Of a stretch of 64,000 nt of DNA, positions 16,519-25,200 are shown piece by piece. Location of the stretch: positions 2,308,089 to 2,372,088 of the forward strand of contig NZ_LR733312.1 of the NCBI RefSeq assembly GCF_902506295.1, in the 5' to 3' direction. Numbering within the stretch: the stretch's first letter is position 1; every line of letters starts with the position of its first letter. The position numbers and the translations under genes were made by a program. Under the pieces are notes generated by a model. That model ran no database searches. It worked only from the letters and a program-made list of their open reading frames with translations, and was not told where the DNA came from. Source of the DNA: Luteimonas sp. 9C (GTDB lineage: Bacteria > Pseudomonadota > Gammaproteobacteria > Xanthomonadales > Xanthomonadaceae).

Positions 16519-17802
16519 ATGTCCCTGCTCCGTGCCCTGCTGGTCTGGACCGTCATCGCCCTCCTGGGCGCGCTGGCCGCGCAACTCCTGATGTCGGGCG
16601 ACCCCGGCTATGTCCTGGTGCGTCGCGGTGGCGTGGATTACACGACGACGGTCATCAATGCGATCGCGATGCTGCTCGGCGCGATGGTGGTGGTGTGGCT
16701 GGTGATCACGCTGCTCCTGCTGCCGTTCCGCAGCTGGGGCCGCTATCGCGAGACCAAGGCGCAGAGCCGCATCGGCGAGGGCCTCGACGCCCTGCACCAG
16801 GGCCACTACGCCCGCGCCGAGAAGCTGCTGGCGCAGTCCGCCGACGAGAACCCGCATTACGAGCCTGCCGCGCGCATTGCCGCAACCCAGGCCGCGATCG
16901 GACGGGGCGACGGTGCTGGTGCCCGGACGCATCTCGACAAGTTCGGCGAGCGCCATCCGGCCACGCGTGCGATCGCGCTCGCGGAACTCGCCCTGCTCGA
17001 CGAGCGCCCGATCGACGCGTTGACCGCGCTCGACGCACCCGCCGCGCAGCCGCTGCCGCCGCGCGGGCTCGCGCTGCGCGCCGATGCCTGGGCGATGACC
17101 GGTCATGCCGCCGAAGCCTATGGACTGCTGGGCGCCCTGCGTCGCCAGAACGCATTACCCGAGGCGCAGCTCGAACTGCGCGAGATCCGCTGGGCCGCCG
17201 CGTCGCTGCACGAGGCGGCCGATGCCAACGTGCTCGCCGAGCGCTGGGAAGCGCTGCCCAAGCACATCCGCACCGAGACCCCGGTGGTGCTGGCCTACGC
17301 CGACCGTGCGGTCGCGCTGGGCTGGCACGACGCCGCGCTGAAGAGTCTGGAAACCGCGCTCGATGCGCGTTGGGACGAGCGTGTCGCGGCGCGTTACGCA
17401 TCGCTGGAAGTCGGCGATCCGGCGCACCGCCAGTCGCGCATGGAGCGTTGGCTCAATGCGCATCCGTCGAGCCCGGGCGTCATGCTCGGTCTGGCGCGTC
17501 TGCACCTGATGCAGCGTGACTGGCCGAACGCCCGCGATTACCTGCAGCGCGCGATCGACCAGGGGGCGGGCAGCGAGGCGTGGGTGCAGCTGGGCGACGG
17601 CTACGCGGCCGATGGCGATGATCGCAATGCACGCCTGTGTTACGCGAATGCCCTGCGCGCGGCACGCAACGAACCGGTCGTCGCGCTCGCACCGTCGCCG
17701 GTGGCGCAGCGCGACGACCTGATCGAGCCCGACACACGGGACGCGCACGGCCTGCCGTACGTGCACGGCGAGGCACCGTCGCATCCGACCGACCGGTTCT
17801 GA
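16519..17802 (+). CDS. hemY: HemY-like TPR membrane protein
   Basis: Inner-membrane protein of the proteobacterial HemY family (not protoporphyrinogen oxidase). Two N-terminal membrane segments at about residues 5-26 and 44-66 are followed by PFRSWGRYRETKAQSR and about 340 residues of tetratricopeptide-like helices. 427 aa is the normal length. It follows hemD and probably acts late in the heme pathway as an assembly factor, which is family-level inference. Start ATG 16519 is the only sensible one. Confidence 0.88.
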   Translation: MSLLRALLVWTVIALLGALAAQLLMSGDPGYVLVRRGGVDYTTTVINAIAMLLGAMVVVWLVITLLLLPFRSWGRYRETKAQSRIGEGLDALHQGHYARAEKLLAQSADENPHYEPAARIAATQAAIGRGDGAGARTHLDKFGERHPATRAIALAELALLDERPIDALTALDAPAAQPLPPRGLALRADAWAMTGHAAEAYGLLGALRRQNALPEAQLELREIRWAAASLHEAADANVLAERWEALPKHIRTETPVVLAYADRAVALGWHDAALKSLETALDARWDERVAARYASLEVGDPAHRQSRMERWLNAHPSSPGVMLGLARLHLMQRDWPNARDYLQRAIDQGAGSEAWVQLGDGYAADGDDRNARLCYANALRAARNEPVVALAPSPVAQRDDLIEPDTRDAHGLPYVHGEAPSHPTDRF

Positions 17803-17815
17803 TCTGCAGTGTCCG

Positions 17816-17838
17816 GCGCTCGCTGCAGCAGCGAGCGC
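17816..17838. terminator. Strong hairpin after hemY
   Basis: Perfect 10-bp arms GCGCTCGCTG / CAGCGAGCGC around a 3-nt loop, 13 nt past the hemY stop. There is no T-run, so termination is not certain. The rest of 17839-18068 holds two further short GC-rich hairpins and no gene. Confidence 0.45.
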
Positions 17839-18068
17839 GGATCACGGCTCTCACCTGGAAAGCAAGCCTGCCCCGGACCTGATCCGGGACGGATGCGCGC
17901 GGCGCATCAAGCAAGGACGCGATCGTCAGCCGCTGAGCGTGACGCGCCACCTCGGGTGCCCGAGGCGACGCTAGTCAATTCGGGTGCGTTCGCACAGGTC
18001 GGCAAGCTGACCTTGAAAATGGACGCTGCGCACGGCACTGACCGCGCTCCGGGAAGCGCCGCCCACCT

Positions 18069-18644
18069 TCAACGCATCGACCGGTGCACCGACACCGCGC
18101 CATCGACGGCCTGGTCCAGCGTGATCTCCGCCGCGCGCCCGCGCCCATTGCCCGCCAGCGTGACCGTGACCGGCCCGACGATGACCTGCGGGCCGACCGG
18201 ACCGAGCGGCGCATTGCCGTCGAGCACTGCATCCGGGATCGCGACGAAGCCGCCCAGCGCGGCGACCCGCGGATCCTCGACATACATGCCCGCGCGCTGC
18301 ATCTCGGCTGCGGTCAGCGGTGCGGTGTCGACGATGACGATCGCCCCGACTGCAGCGCCGTCTTCCTGCGCACGCCAGGCGCAGCTGATGCCGTAGCTCT
18401 CGGGGCTGTCCTGCCGGGTACCGGCGGCATCGACGACATCGAGCCCCTCGACCAGGTCGCCAAGTGCCGACGCCAGGCGCGGGCAATCCGGCAGCGCATC
18501 GCGCGGCGGTGGTGCCGAAACCAGTTGCGGACCGGACGCCGTCGGCTGCGGCGTCGCGGCCGCGTCGTCCTTGCCGCATGCGGCGAACGCGCACACGGCG
18601 ACGGCGAGCAGGCCGAGACGGCCCGGAATAGGGAGGCTGGACAT
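18069..18644 (-). CDS. Putative lipoprotein of unknown function
   Basis: 191-aa exported protein. The N-terminus MSSLPIPGRLGLLAVAVCAF AAC carries a lipobox with Cys at residue 23 followed by GKDD, so it should be lipid-anchored. The mature part has two further cysteines (DCPR and ISCAW), likely disulfide-bonded, and no recognised domain. Start 18644 lies 18 nt after the thiolase stop on the same strand, so it may be co-transcribed with it. Confidence 0.75.
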   Translation of the reverse strand: MSSLPIPGRLGLLAVAVCAFAACGKDDAAATPQPTASGPQLVSAPPPRDALPDCPRLASALGDLVEGLDVVDAAGTRQDSPESYGISCAWRAQEDGAAVGAIVIVDTAPLTAAEMQRAGMYVEDPRVAALGGFVAIPDAVLDGNAPLGPVGPQVIVGPVTVTLAGNGRGRAAEITLDQAVDGAVSVHRSMR

Positions 18645-18661
18645 GAGGGTACGCCCTGCGA

Positions 18662-19939
18662 TCAGCGTTCGAGAATCGCGACGACGCCCATGCCGCCGGC
18701 GGTGCAGATCGAGATCAGCGCGCGGCCACCGCCGCGTTCCTGGAGCTGCTTGGCCGCGGTGGCGACGACGCGCGCACCGGTCGCCGCGAACGGATGACCC
18801 GCGGCCAGCGAGGAGCCGACCGGATTGAGCTTCGCCGCATCGATGCGGCCGAGCGGCGCGTCCAGACCGAGGCGCGTGCGGCAGTAGTCCTCGCTCTCCC
18901 ACGCCCGCAGCGTGCACAGCACCTGCGCGGCGAAGGCTTCGTGGATCTCGTAGAGGTCGAAGTCCTGCAGCGTGAGATTGTTGCGCGCGAGCATTTCGGC
19001 CACGGCGACGGTCGGCGCCATCAGCAGGCCTTCGCCGTGCACGAAATCGACCGCCGACACGTGCGCATCGCGGATGTGGCACAGCACCTCGTGCCCGTGC
19101 GCCGCGGCCCATTCGTCGCTGGCCAGCAGGCACGCGGAGGCGCCGTCGGTCAGCGGCGTGGAATTGGCCGCGGTCAGGGTGCCGCGGCCCGACACCTTGT
19201 CGAACGCCGGCTTGAGCGTCGCCAGCTTCGCCAGCGAGGTGTCGGGGCGCAGGATGTTGTCGCGCGAGACGCCGCGGAAACTCACCACCAGATCGTCGAA
19301 GAAGCCGCGCTCGTAGGCGGCGGCCAGCTTGTGGTGCGAGGCGACGGCGAGTTCGTCCTGCGAATCGCGGGCGATGTTCCATTCCTTCGCCATGTCCTCG
19401 CAGTGCTCGCCCATCGACTTGCCGGTGCGCGGCTCGGCCACGCCCGGGAAGTCCGGCTTGAGCTCGCGCAGTCGGAAGCCCTTGAACGCGGCCAGCTTGT
19501 CCTTCGGCGTCTTGGCGGCATTCGCCGCCAGCAGGCGACGGCGCAGCGCGCGACCGTAGACGATCGGCACGTCGGACGTGGTGTCCGAGCCGCCGCCGAT
19601 GCCCGATTCGATCTGGCCGGCGGCGATCTTGTTGCCGATGGTGATGATCGAATCCAGCGACGTCCCACAGGCGCGCTGCAGGGTGATGCCCGGCGTCAAC
19701 GCCGACAGGCCCGACGACAGCGCAGCCTCGCGGCCGAGGTTCCAGTCGCTGGAATGCTTGATCACCGCGCCCATCGCGACTTCGCCGAGCTGCTGGCCAT
19801 GCAGGCCGAACTTCTCGACCAGTGCACCGAGCGTGCGCACCGACATCCCGAGATTGCCGACGTCCGCGTAGGCGGTGTTCTGGCGGCAGAACGGAATGCG
19901 CACACCACCGAGCACGGCGACGGGACGACCTAGCAGCAT
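18662..19939 (-). CDS. fadI: FadI-like acetyl-CoA C-acyltransferase (thiolase)
   Basis: Degradative thiolase of the FadI / trifunctional beta type, 425 aa. Nucleophile Cys in LQRACGTSLDS, the catalytic His in EIHEAFAAQVL, another in NPVGSSLAAGHPFAATGARV, and the second catalytic Cys in ICTAGGMGV. The start at 19939 has GAGG 8 nt upstream, and the longer frame to 20032 is discarded. The expected role is the last step of fatty-acid beta-oxidation. Its usual partner FadJ is not adjacent. Divergent from the hypothetical gene at 20032. Confidence 0.88.
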   Translation of the reverse strand: MLLGRPVAVLGGVRIPFCRQNTAYADVGNLGMSVRTLGALVEKFGLHGQQLGEVAMGAVIKHSSDWNLGREAALSSGLSALTPGITLQRACGTSLDSIITIGNKIAAGQIESGIGGGSDTTSDVPIVYGRALRRRLLAANAAKTPKDKLAAFKGFRLRELKPDFPGVAEPRTGKSMGEHCEDMAKEWNIARDSQDELAVASHHKLAAAYERGFFDDLVVSFRGVSRDNILRPDTSLAKLATLKPAFDKVSGRGTLTAANSTPLTDGASACLLASDEWAAAHGHEVLCHIRDAHVSAVDFVHGEGLLMAPTVAVAEMLARNNLTLQDFDLYEIHEAFAAQVLCTLRAWESEDYCRTRLGLDAPLGRIDAAKLNPVGSSLAAGHPFAATGARVVATAAKQLQERGGGRALISICTAGGMGVVAILER

Positions 19940-20031
19940 CGGAATGACCTCGAAATGGGGGGCGTGGCAATGTCCCGGATACGGGACGGGCATAATGTGA
20001 ATGAGTCTATCGCTGACCATGTGCACGGCCA

Positions 20032-20931
20032 ATGACCGCAGATCCCGACATTTCCCGACAAATTCCCGCCCCCCAGGTGCTCGGCGTCTTCGCGCTGGAA
20101 CTCAGTGACGATTCCACGCCTGCGCGCGACGCGCTCGACCCGCAGACCGCCGGTGAACTCGCCCGTCTGCTGGGCCGCGACCTCGGTGCCCTGGTGCCCG
20201 GCGCACGCGCGCTCGACCTGACCCTCGCCGCGGCGCATTTCGACCCCGCCGAACTGCTGCGCCCCGGCTGGCCGGTGCATCGCCGCCTCGACGAACTGCG
20301 CGCCCGCGCACCGCAAGGCGGACAGGGGCCACGCATCATCGCCTTCGGCGCCGATGCCAGCGGCGCGGTGCCGCTGCCGTTCCAGTCCGATCCGCAACTC
20401 GCCGGCGGTCGCCTGCGCGTGCTGCCGTATCTGTTCACCGGCGCCGCCGAGGCCACCGAGACGGTCGCGGCGCAGATGGAGTCGGCGCTGCTCGATCTGG
20501 GCATGGCCCAAGCCGATACCGCGCTGTGCGCGCAGGATGCCTTCGGTGCGCGGATCGAACACGCGCGCTATCTCACCCTGCACGACCTGCTGGCGATGAC
20601 CGCGCTGCAGTACCGCAACCAGGGCCTCGACCCGTTGTGGGATGTGCTGGAAACCGCGCTGCTCGCGCCCGAGGCGGAGGCCTGGCTGGACGCGCCGCCG
20701 GAACCGCTGCTGCGGCACGTGGACGGCGAGGTGCGCATCGCAATGCTGTCGCCCGACGACTGGCGCTTGCGCTGCGCGCCGGGCGAATCGGACGACGGCC
20801 GACTGGCGCAGGGCTTCGCGATGTACGAAGCGCGGCAGCGTCAGCTGTCGGCGGTGCTGCAGGCGCACGGCGTGCCGGTGGTGCTCGTGCATGTGGCGCC
20901 GGGGCAGGAACCGACTGCGGCTTTGCGCTGA
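20032..20931 (+). CDS. Conserved-looking hypothetical protein
   Basis: 299-aa cytoplasmic protein beginning MTADPDISRQIPAPQVLGVF. No signal peptide, membrane segment or recognisable catalytic motif. The composition is Leu/Ala-rich with normal high-GC codon usage, so it is a real gene of the host type. The start lies 92 bp from the divergent thiolase; CATAAT at 19991 is a possible -10 element. I do not recognise the family. Confidence 0.7.
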   Translation: MTADPDISRQIPAPQVLGVFALELSDDSTPARDALDPQTAGELARLLGRDLGALVPGARALDLTLAAAHFDPAELLRPGWPVHRRLDELRARAPQGGQGPRIIAFGADASGAVPLPFQSDPQLAGGRLRVLPYLFTGAAEATETVAAQMESALLDLGMAQADTALCAQDAFGARIEHARYLTLHDLLAMTALQYRNQGLDPLWDVLETALLAPEAEAWLDAPPEPLLRHVDGEVRIAMLSPDDWRLRCAPGESDDGRLAQGFAMYEARQRQLSAVLQAHGVPVVLVHVAPGQEPTAALR

Positions 20932-20990
20932 GACACGGCCGGCCGTCGCCACGAACGTTCTGGGCAATTTCCGGTGCTCGAATCGCCGCC

Positions 20991-21030
20991 CCTTCCCCCG
21001 CGCGTGGGGGAAGGCTGGGATGGGGGCGAA
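20991..21030 (+). repeat. REP-like hairpin element, copy 1
   Basis: CCTTCCCCC / GGGGGAAGG arms around GCGCGT, followed by CTGGGATGGGGGCGAA. It is one of a family of hairpin repeats in this window with the tail TTGGGATGGGGGC. The 362-bp gap 20932-21293 contains this copy and the inverted copy 2, and no gene. Confidence 0.8.
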
Positions 21031-21101
21031 TCATCCGACTGCGAAGGGTCCCGAACACAGGGATATCGCACGGGATACGCGCTCACGACACCTGACGAAT
21101 T

Positions 21102-21137
21102 GCCCCCACCCAACCCTCCCCCGCGTGCGGGGGAGGG
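21102..21137 (-). repeat. REP-like hairpin element, copy 2, inverted
   Basis: GCCCCCACCCAACCCTCCCCC followed by a loop and GGGGGAGGG. It is the same element as at 20991 but in opposite orientation, so the two form a head-to-head pair downstream of the hypothetical gene. Confidence 0.8.
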
Positions 21138-21293
21138 CGTCTGGCCGTCCGCTGCCGACGCTGCAGGATTGAAGCGAGTTGTCTCGTGCGATCACTTGCG
21201 CATGCATCTGCAGATCGCCCATGAAAAACGCCCGCCTCCTGCATCAGGAGACGGGCGCCGGATACCGAGTTGCTGCGCGAGCGCGGCGGGCGC

Positions 21294-21917
21294 TCAGCCC
21301 GCCTGGATCACGCCGCAGGCCAGACGGTCGCCGGCATTGCCGGTGGGCTGCGTCGCATAGTCATCCGCGTCCTGGTGGACGATCACGCCCTTGCCCACGA
21401 TGTCGGTCGCAGCGCCGTCGCCGATCGTCGCGCCGTCGAGCCAGCCACTGACCTGGGCGGTGCCGTCGGCGCCGGCGGTGATGTTGTCGCTGTCGCCCGC
21501 GTGGTGCGCGCCCTGGCCGACGCGGCCGTGATCGGTGCTGCCCGGGTTGAAATGACCGCCCGCGCTGGTGCCGTCCGGGGCGCTGCAGTCGCCGGTCTCG
21601 TGCACATGGAAGCCGTGCGCGCCGCCGGCCGGCAGTCCGGTCACGGTGCCGCTGACCTCGATGCGGCCGTCGACCATGGCGAAGCGCAGTTCGCCCGCGG
21701 TCTCGTTGCCTTCGGTCGGCGCCAGGGTGGCCATGGCGGTCGCGGCGGCAGCCGTCGCGGGTGCCTGGGTCATCGCGGGCGACGTCGCGGTACCGGTCTG
21801 GGCGGCACGGTCGGCTTCGGCGGCGGCGTTGTCGCCGGTGTCGGTCGCACCGCCACAGGCAGCCAGTGCCAGCGCAAGCGCGGCGGGGATCGGCATCAGG
21901 AAGGTACGGGTGCGCAT
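21294..21917 (-). CDS. sodC: Cu/Zn superoxide dismutase, lipoprotein
   Basis: Periplasmic Cu,Zn-SOD converting superoxide to oxygen and peroxide. The 207-aa precursor has a lipobox LALAAC with Cys21. Copper ligands lie in HGFHVHETGDCS, the bridging His in GGHFNPGSTDHG, and the last copper His in VIVHQDADD; the disulfide cysteines are in GDCSAP and LACGVI. Between lipobox and enzyme is an Ala/Thr-rich linker of about 50 residues. Start 21917 has GAGGAGAG upstream. It lies 101 bp downstream of a related but degenerate gene on the same strand. Confidence 0.93.
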   Translation of the reverse strand: MRTRTFLMPIPAALALALAACGGATDTGDNAAAEADRAAQTGTATSPAMTQAPATAAAATAMATLAPTEGNETAGELRFAMVDGRIEVSGTVTGLPAGGAHGFHVHETGDCSAPDGTSAGGHFNPGSTDHGRVGQGAHHAGDSDNITAGADGTAQVSGWLDGATIGDGAATDIVGKGVIVHQDADDYATQPTGNAGDRLACGVIQAG

Positions 21918-22018
21918 GGGGCTCTCCTCGGAATCGAATGGGGCGCGTCTGGCGCGCGGTGTTTCGCCCATCAGCATCCCCGCGGCCGGGTCTCGGTCGC
22001 GTGAGTGGCGCGCGGAAC

Positions 22019-22570
22019 CTACGGGATCTGGACGGTGCCGCAGGCCACGCGGGCACCGATCGCGCCGGGCGTCGCGCCCAGGATCAGCAGCGCGCGACCG
22101 ACGATGTCGTTGGCCGCGCCGCCGCCCAGCACCGCACCGGGCAACAGCAGATCGAGCGTCGCGACGCCGCCGCCATCGGCGACGATGCGGCCGCGCTCGC
22201 CGGTGTCCGGCTGCCGGTAGGGCATGCCGTGCTGGGCGTCGAATTCGGGGCCGGCGCTGGTGGCGTCGACCGCGCTGCAATCGCCGCGCGTGTGCAGGCG
22301 CAGGTTGTGGGTGCCGTTGCGGACCAGGCCGCCGACTTCGCCGCGCACGCGCACGCCGCCGACATCGGGCGACAGCACCAGCCGGCCGCTGACCAGCGAC
22401 CCGGACGCGGACGCGAGATTGGCGATCGCGCCTTGCGCGGTGCCGGTGCTGGCAATCGCCGTCACGGCAGGCGGCGCGGTCTGCGCGGTGGGACGGGGCG
22501 CGCTGGCGCAGCCGGCGAGCAGGGACGCGGCCGCGGCCGCGAGGATCGGGAGTCGGGTCATGCGATTCAT
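22019..22570 (-). CDS. SodC-like lipoprotein with metal ligands lost
   Basis: 183-aa lipoprotein (lipobox LLAGC, Cys21) with the Cu/Zn-SOD fold: the cysteine pair GDCSAVDATSAG and VACGTVQIP and the overall spacing are kept. The copper motif HxHxH-type HGFHVH has become HNLRLH, the bridging-His segment GGHFNP has become GPEFDA, and the C-terminal copper His segment is LLILGATPG. It is therefore unlikely to be an active SOD. Start choice among 22579, 22570 and 22561 is uncertain. It is upstream of sodC, probably an ancient duplicate with a structural or binding role. Confidence 0.78.
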   Translation of the reverse strand: MNRMTRLPILAAAAASLLAGCASAPRPTAQTAPPAVTAIASTGTAQGAIANLASASGSLVSGRLVLSPDVGGVRVRGEVGGLVRNGTHNLRLHTRGDCSAVDATSAGPEFDAQHGMPYRQPDTGERGRIVADGGGVATLDLLLPGAVLGGGAANDIVGRALLILGATPGAIGARVACGTVQIP

Positions 22571-22615
22571 GGCGGCCACTCTAGTGCGCGCACGCGGCGC
22601 GTCGATGAAGGGGAT

Positions 22616-24027
<1,412 letters not shown>

Positions 24028-24031
<4 letters not shown>

Positions 24032-25113
24032 GCGGCAGGCGCCTCCGGCGCATCGGCAGTGACGGGGGCGGTCGGCGTCTCCTCGACGGGAAACGGCAGC
24101 TGCAGGGTGAACACGGTGTGCCCGGGGCGCGAGCGGTAGACCAGCGCGCCACGGTGTTCGCGGGCGACCTGCTGCGCCATCGCCAGTCCAAGACCGCTGC
24201 CGTCGGGACGTCCCGACACCAGCGGCAGGAAGATCTGCTCGACCATGTCCTCGGGCACGCCGCGGCCGTCGTCGATGACCTCCAGCCGCAGCACCATCGC
24301 GTGCACCTCGTCGCCGATCCGCACGCCGAGCGCGGCACGGGTGCGCAGGGTGATGTTGGCGGCGCCGGCCTGGATCGCGTTGCGGACGAGGTTCCAGACG
24401 GTCTGGGTGAGGCGGTCGGGATCGCCCGAGAGTTCCGGCAGACTGGGGTCGTAATCGCGGATCATGCGCACCGCCCAGCCGGCATCGGCCTCGGCCAGAC
24501 GCAGCACCTGTTCCAGCACGCCATGGATGTTGAGCGCGCGATGCGGCGTGGGCGCGCGCGGCGAGAGCAGCTGGTCGACCAGCGCACCCAGACGCGCGAC
24601 TTCGGTATCGACCAGGGCCACCAGCTCGCGCGATTCGCCGTCGCTGACCCGGCGCGCCAGCAGCTGCGCCGCGCCCTTGAGGCCGGCCAGCGGATTGCGC
24701 AGTTCGTGCGCCAGCCCGCGCAGCGCCGCCGACAGCGCGAGCGGCATCGCGAGTGTCGGATCGGCGCCGGGGAATTCGTCGACCGGATGCGCTTCGAGCA
24801 GCAACCCGCCGTCGGCCTCGCGCGACAGCCAGGCATCGGCGAAACGCGGCTCGCCGCCGAGGAAGGCCAGCACCAGCCGGCGCACGCGCATCGGGCCATC
24901 GGCGGGATCGCCGGGCGTACGCAGGGCGAGGCGCAGGACGTCGCCGTCCACTTCCAGCGCTGCCAGCGGCTGGTCGATCAGGCGCTTGCGCCCCACCCCC
25001 AGCCAGCGCGCGAACGCCACGTTGCAGGTGCGGATGCGCCCGTCCGCGCCGGCCCAGAGCAGCGGCGTGGTCAGTGCATCGAAGGGCTGCGGCGGTGGGG
25101 TTTCGTCGGCCAT
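24028..25113 (-). CDS. glnL: NtrB nitrogen sensor histidine kinase
   Basis: 361-aa cytoplasmic kinase without membrane segments. A PAS domain at about 10-110 is followed by the H-box GLAHELRNPLAGLKG, with the phosphorylated His at about residue 136, and an ATPase domain with N-box NLVRNAIQAG, DDGRGVP and GSGLGLAMAQ. It phosphorylates and dephosphorylates NtrC according to PII state. A longer GTG start at 25155 exists with GCAGG upstream; if that one is used the NtrC-type site lies inside the coding region. Confidence 0.94.
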
Positions 25114-25129
25114 GCACCAATGTAGTGCA
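25113..25129. promoter_or_regulatory. NtrC-binding site overlapping the ntrB start
   Basis: TGCACC-N5-AGTGCA, one mismatch from the NtrC consensus TGCACC-N5-GGTGCA. Its end coincides with the A of the ntrB ATG at 25113. This position fits autoregulation of ntrBC by NtrC, as known for the E. coli glnL promoter. Confidence 0.65.
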
Positions 25130-25171
25130 TCGGACACCGGCGCCGACAGATGCACGGCGCCTGCTTTCGGG

Positions 25172-25200
25172 CCCTCCCCCGTTCACGGGGGAGGGTTGGG
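25172..25200 (+). repeat. REP-like hairpin element supplying a start region
   Basis: CCCTCCCCC / GGGGGAGGG arms around GTTCAC, then TTGGG. It lies between divergent ntrB and the large gene at 25200. Its right arm GGGGGAGGG is also the only ribosome-site-like sequence for the GTG at 25200. Confidence 0.8.

Noticed and set aside
18645-19970. Upstream extension of the lipoprotein frame through the thiolase gene
   Set aside because: Antisense-frame composition; a good lipobox start exists at 18644.
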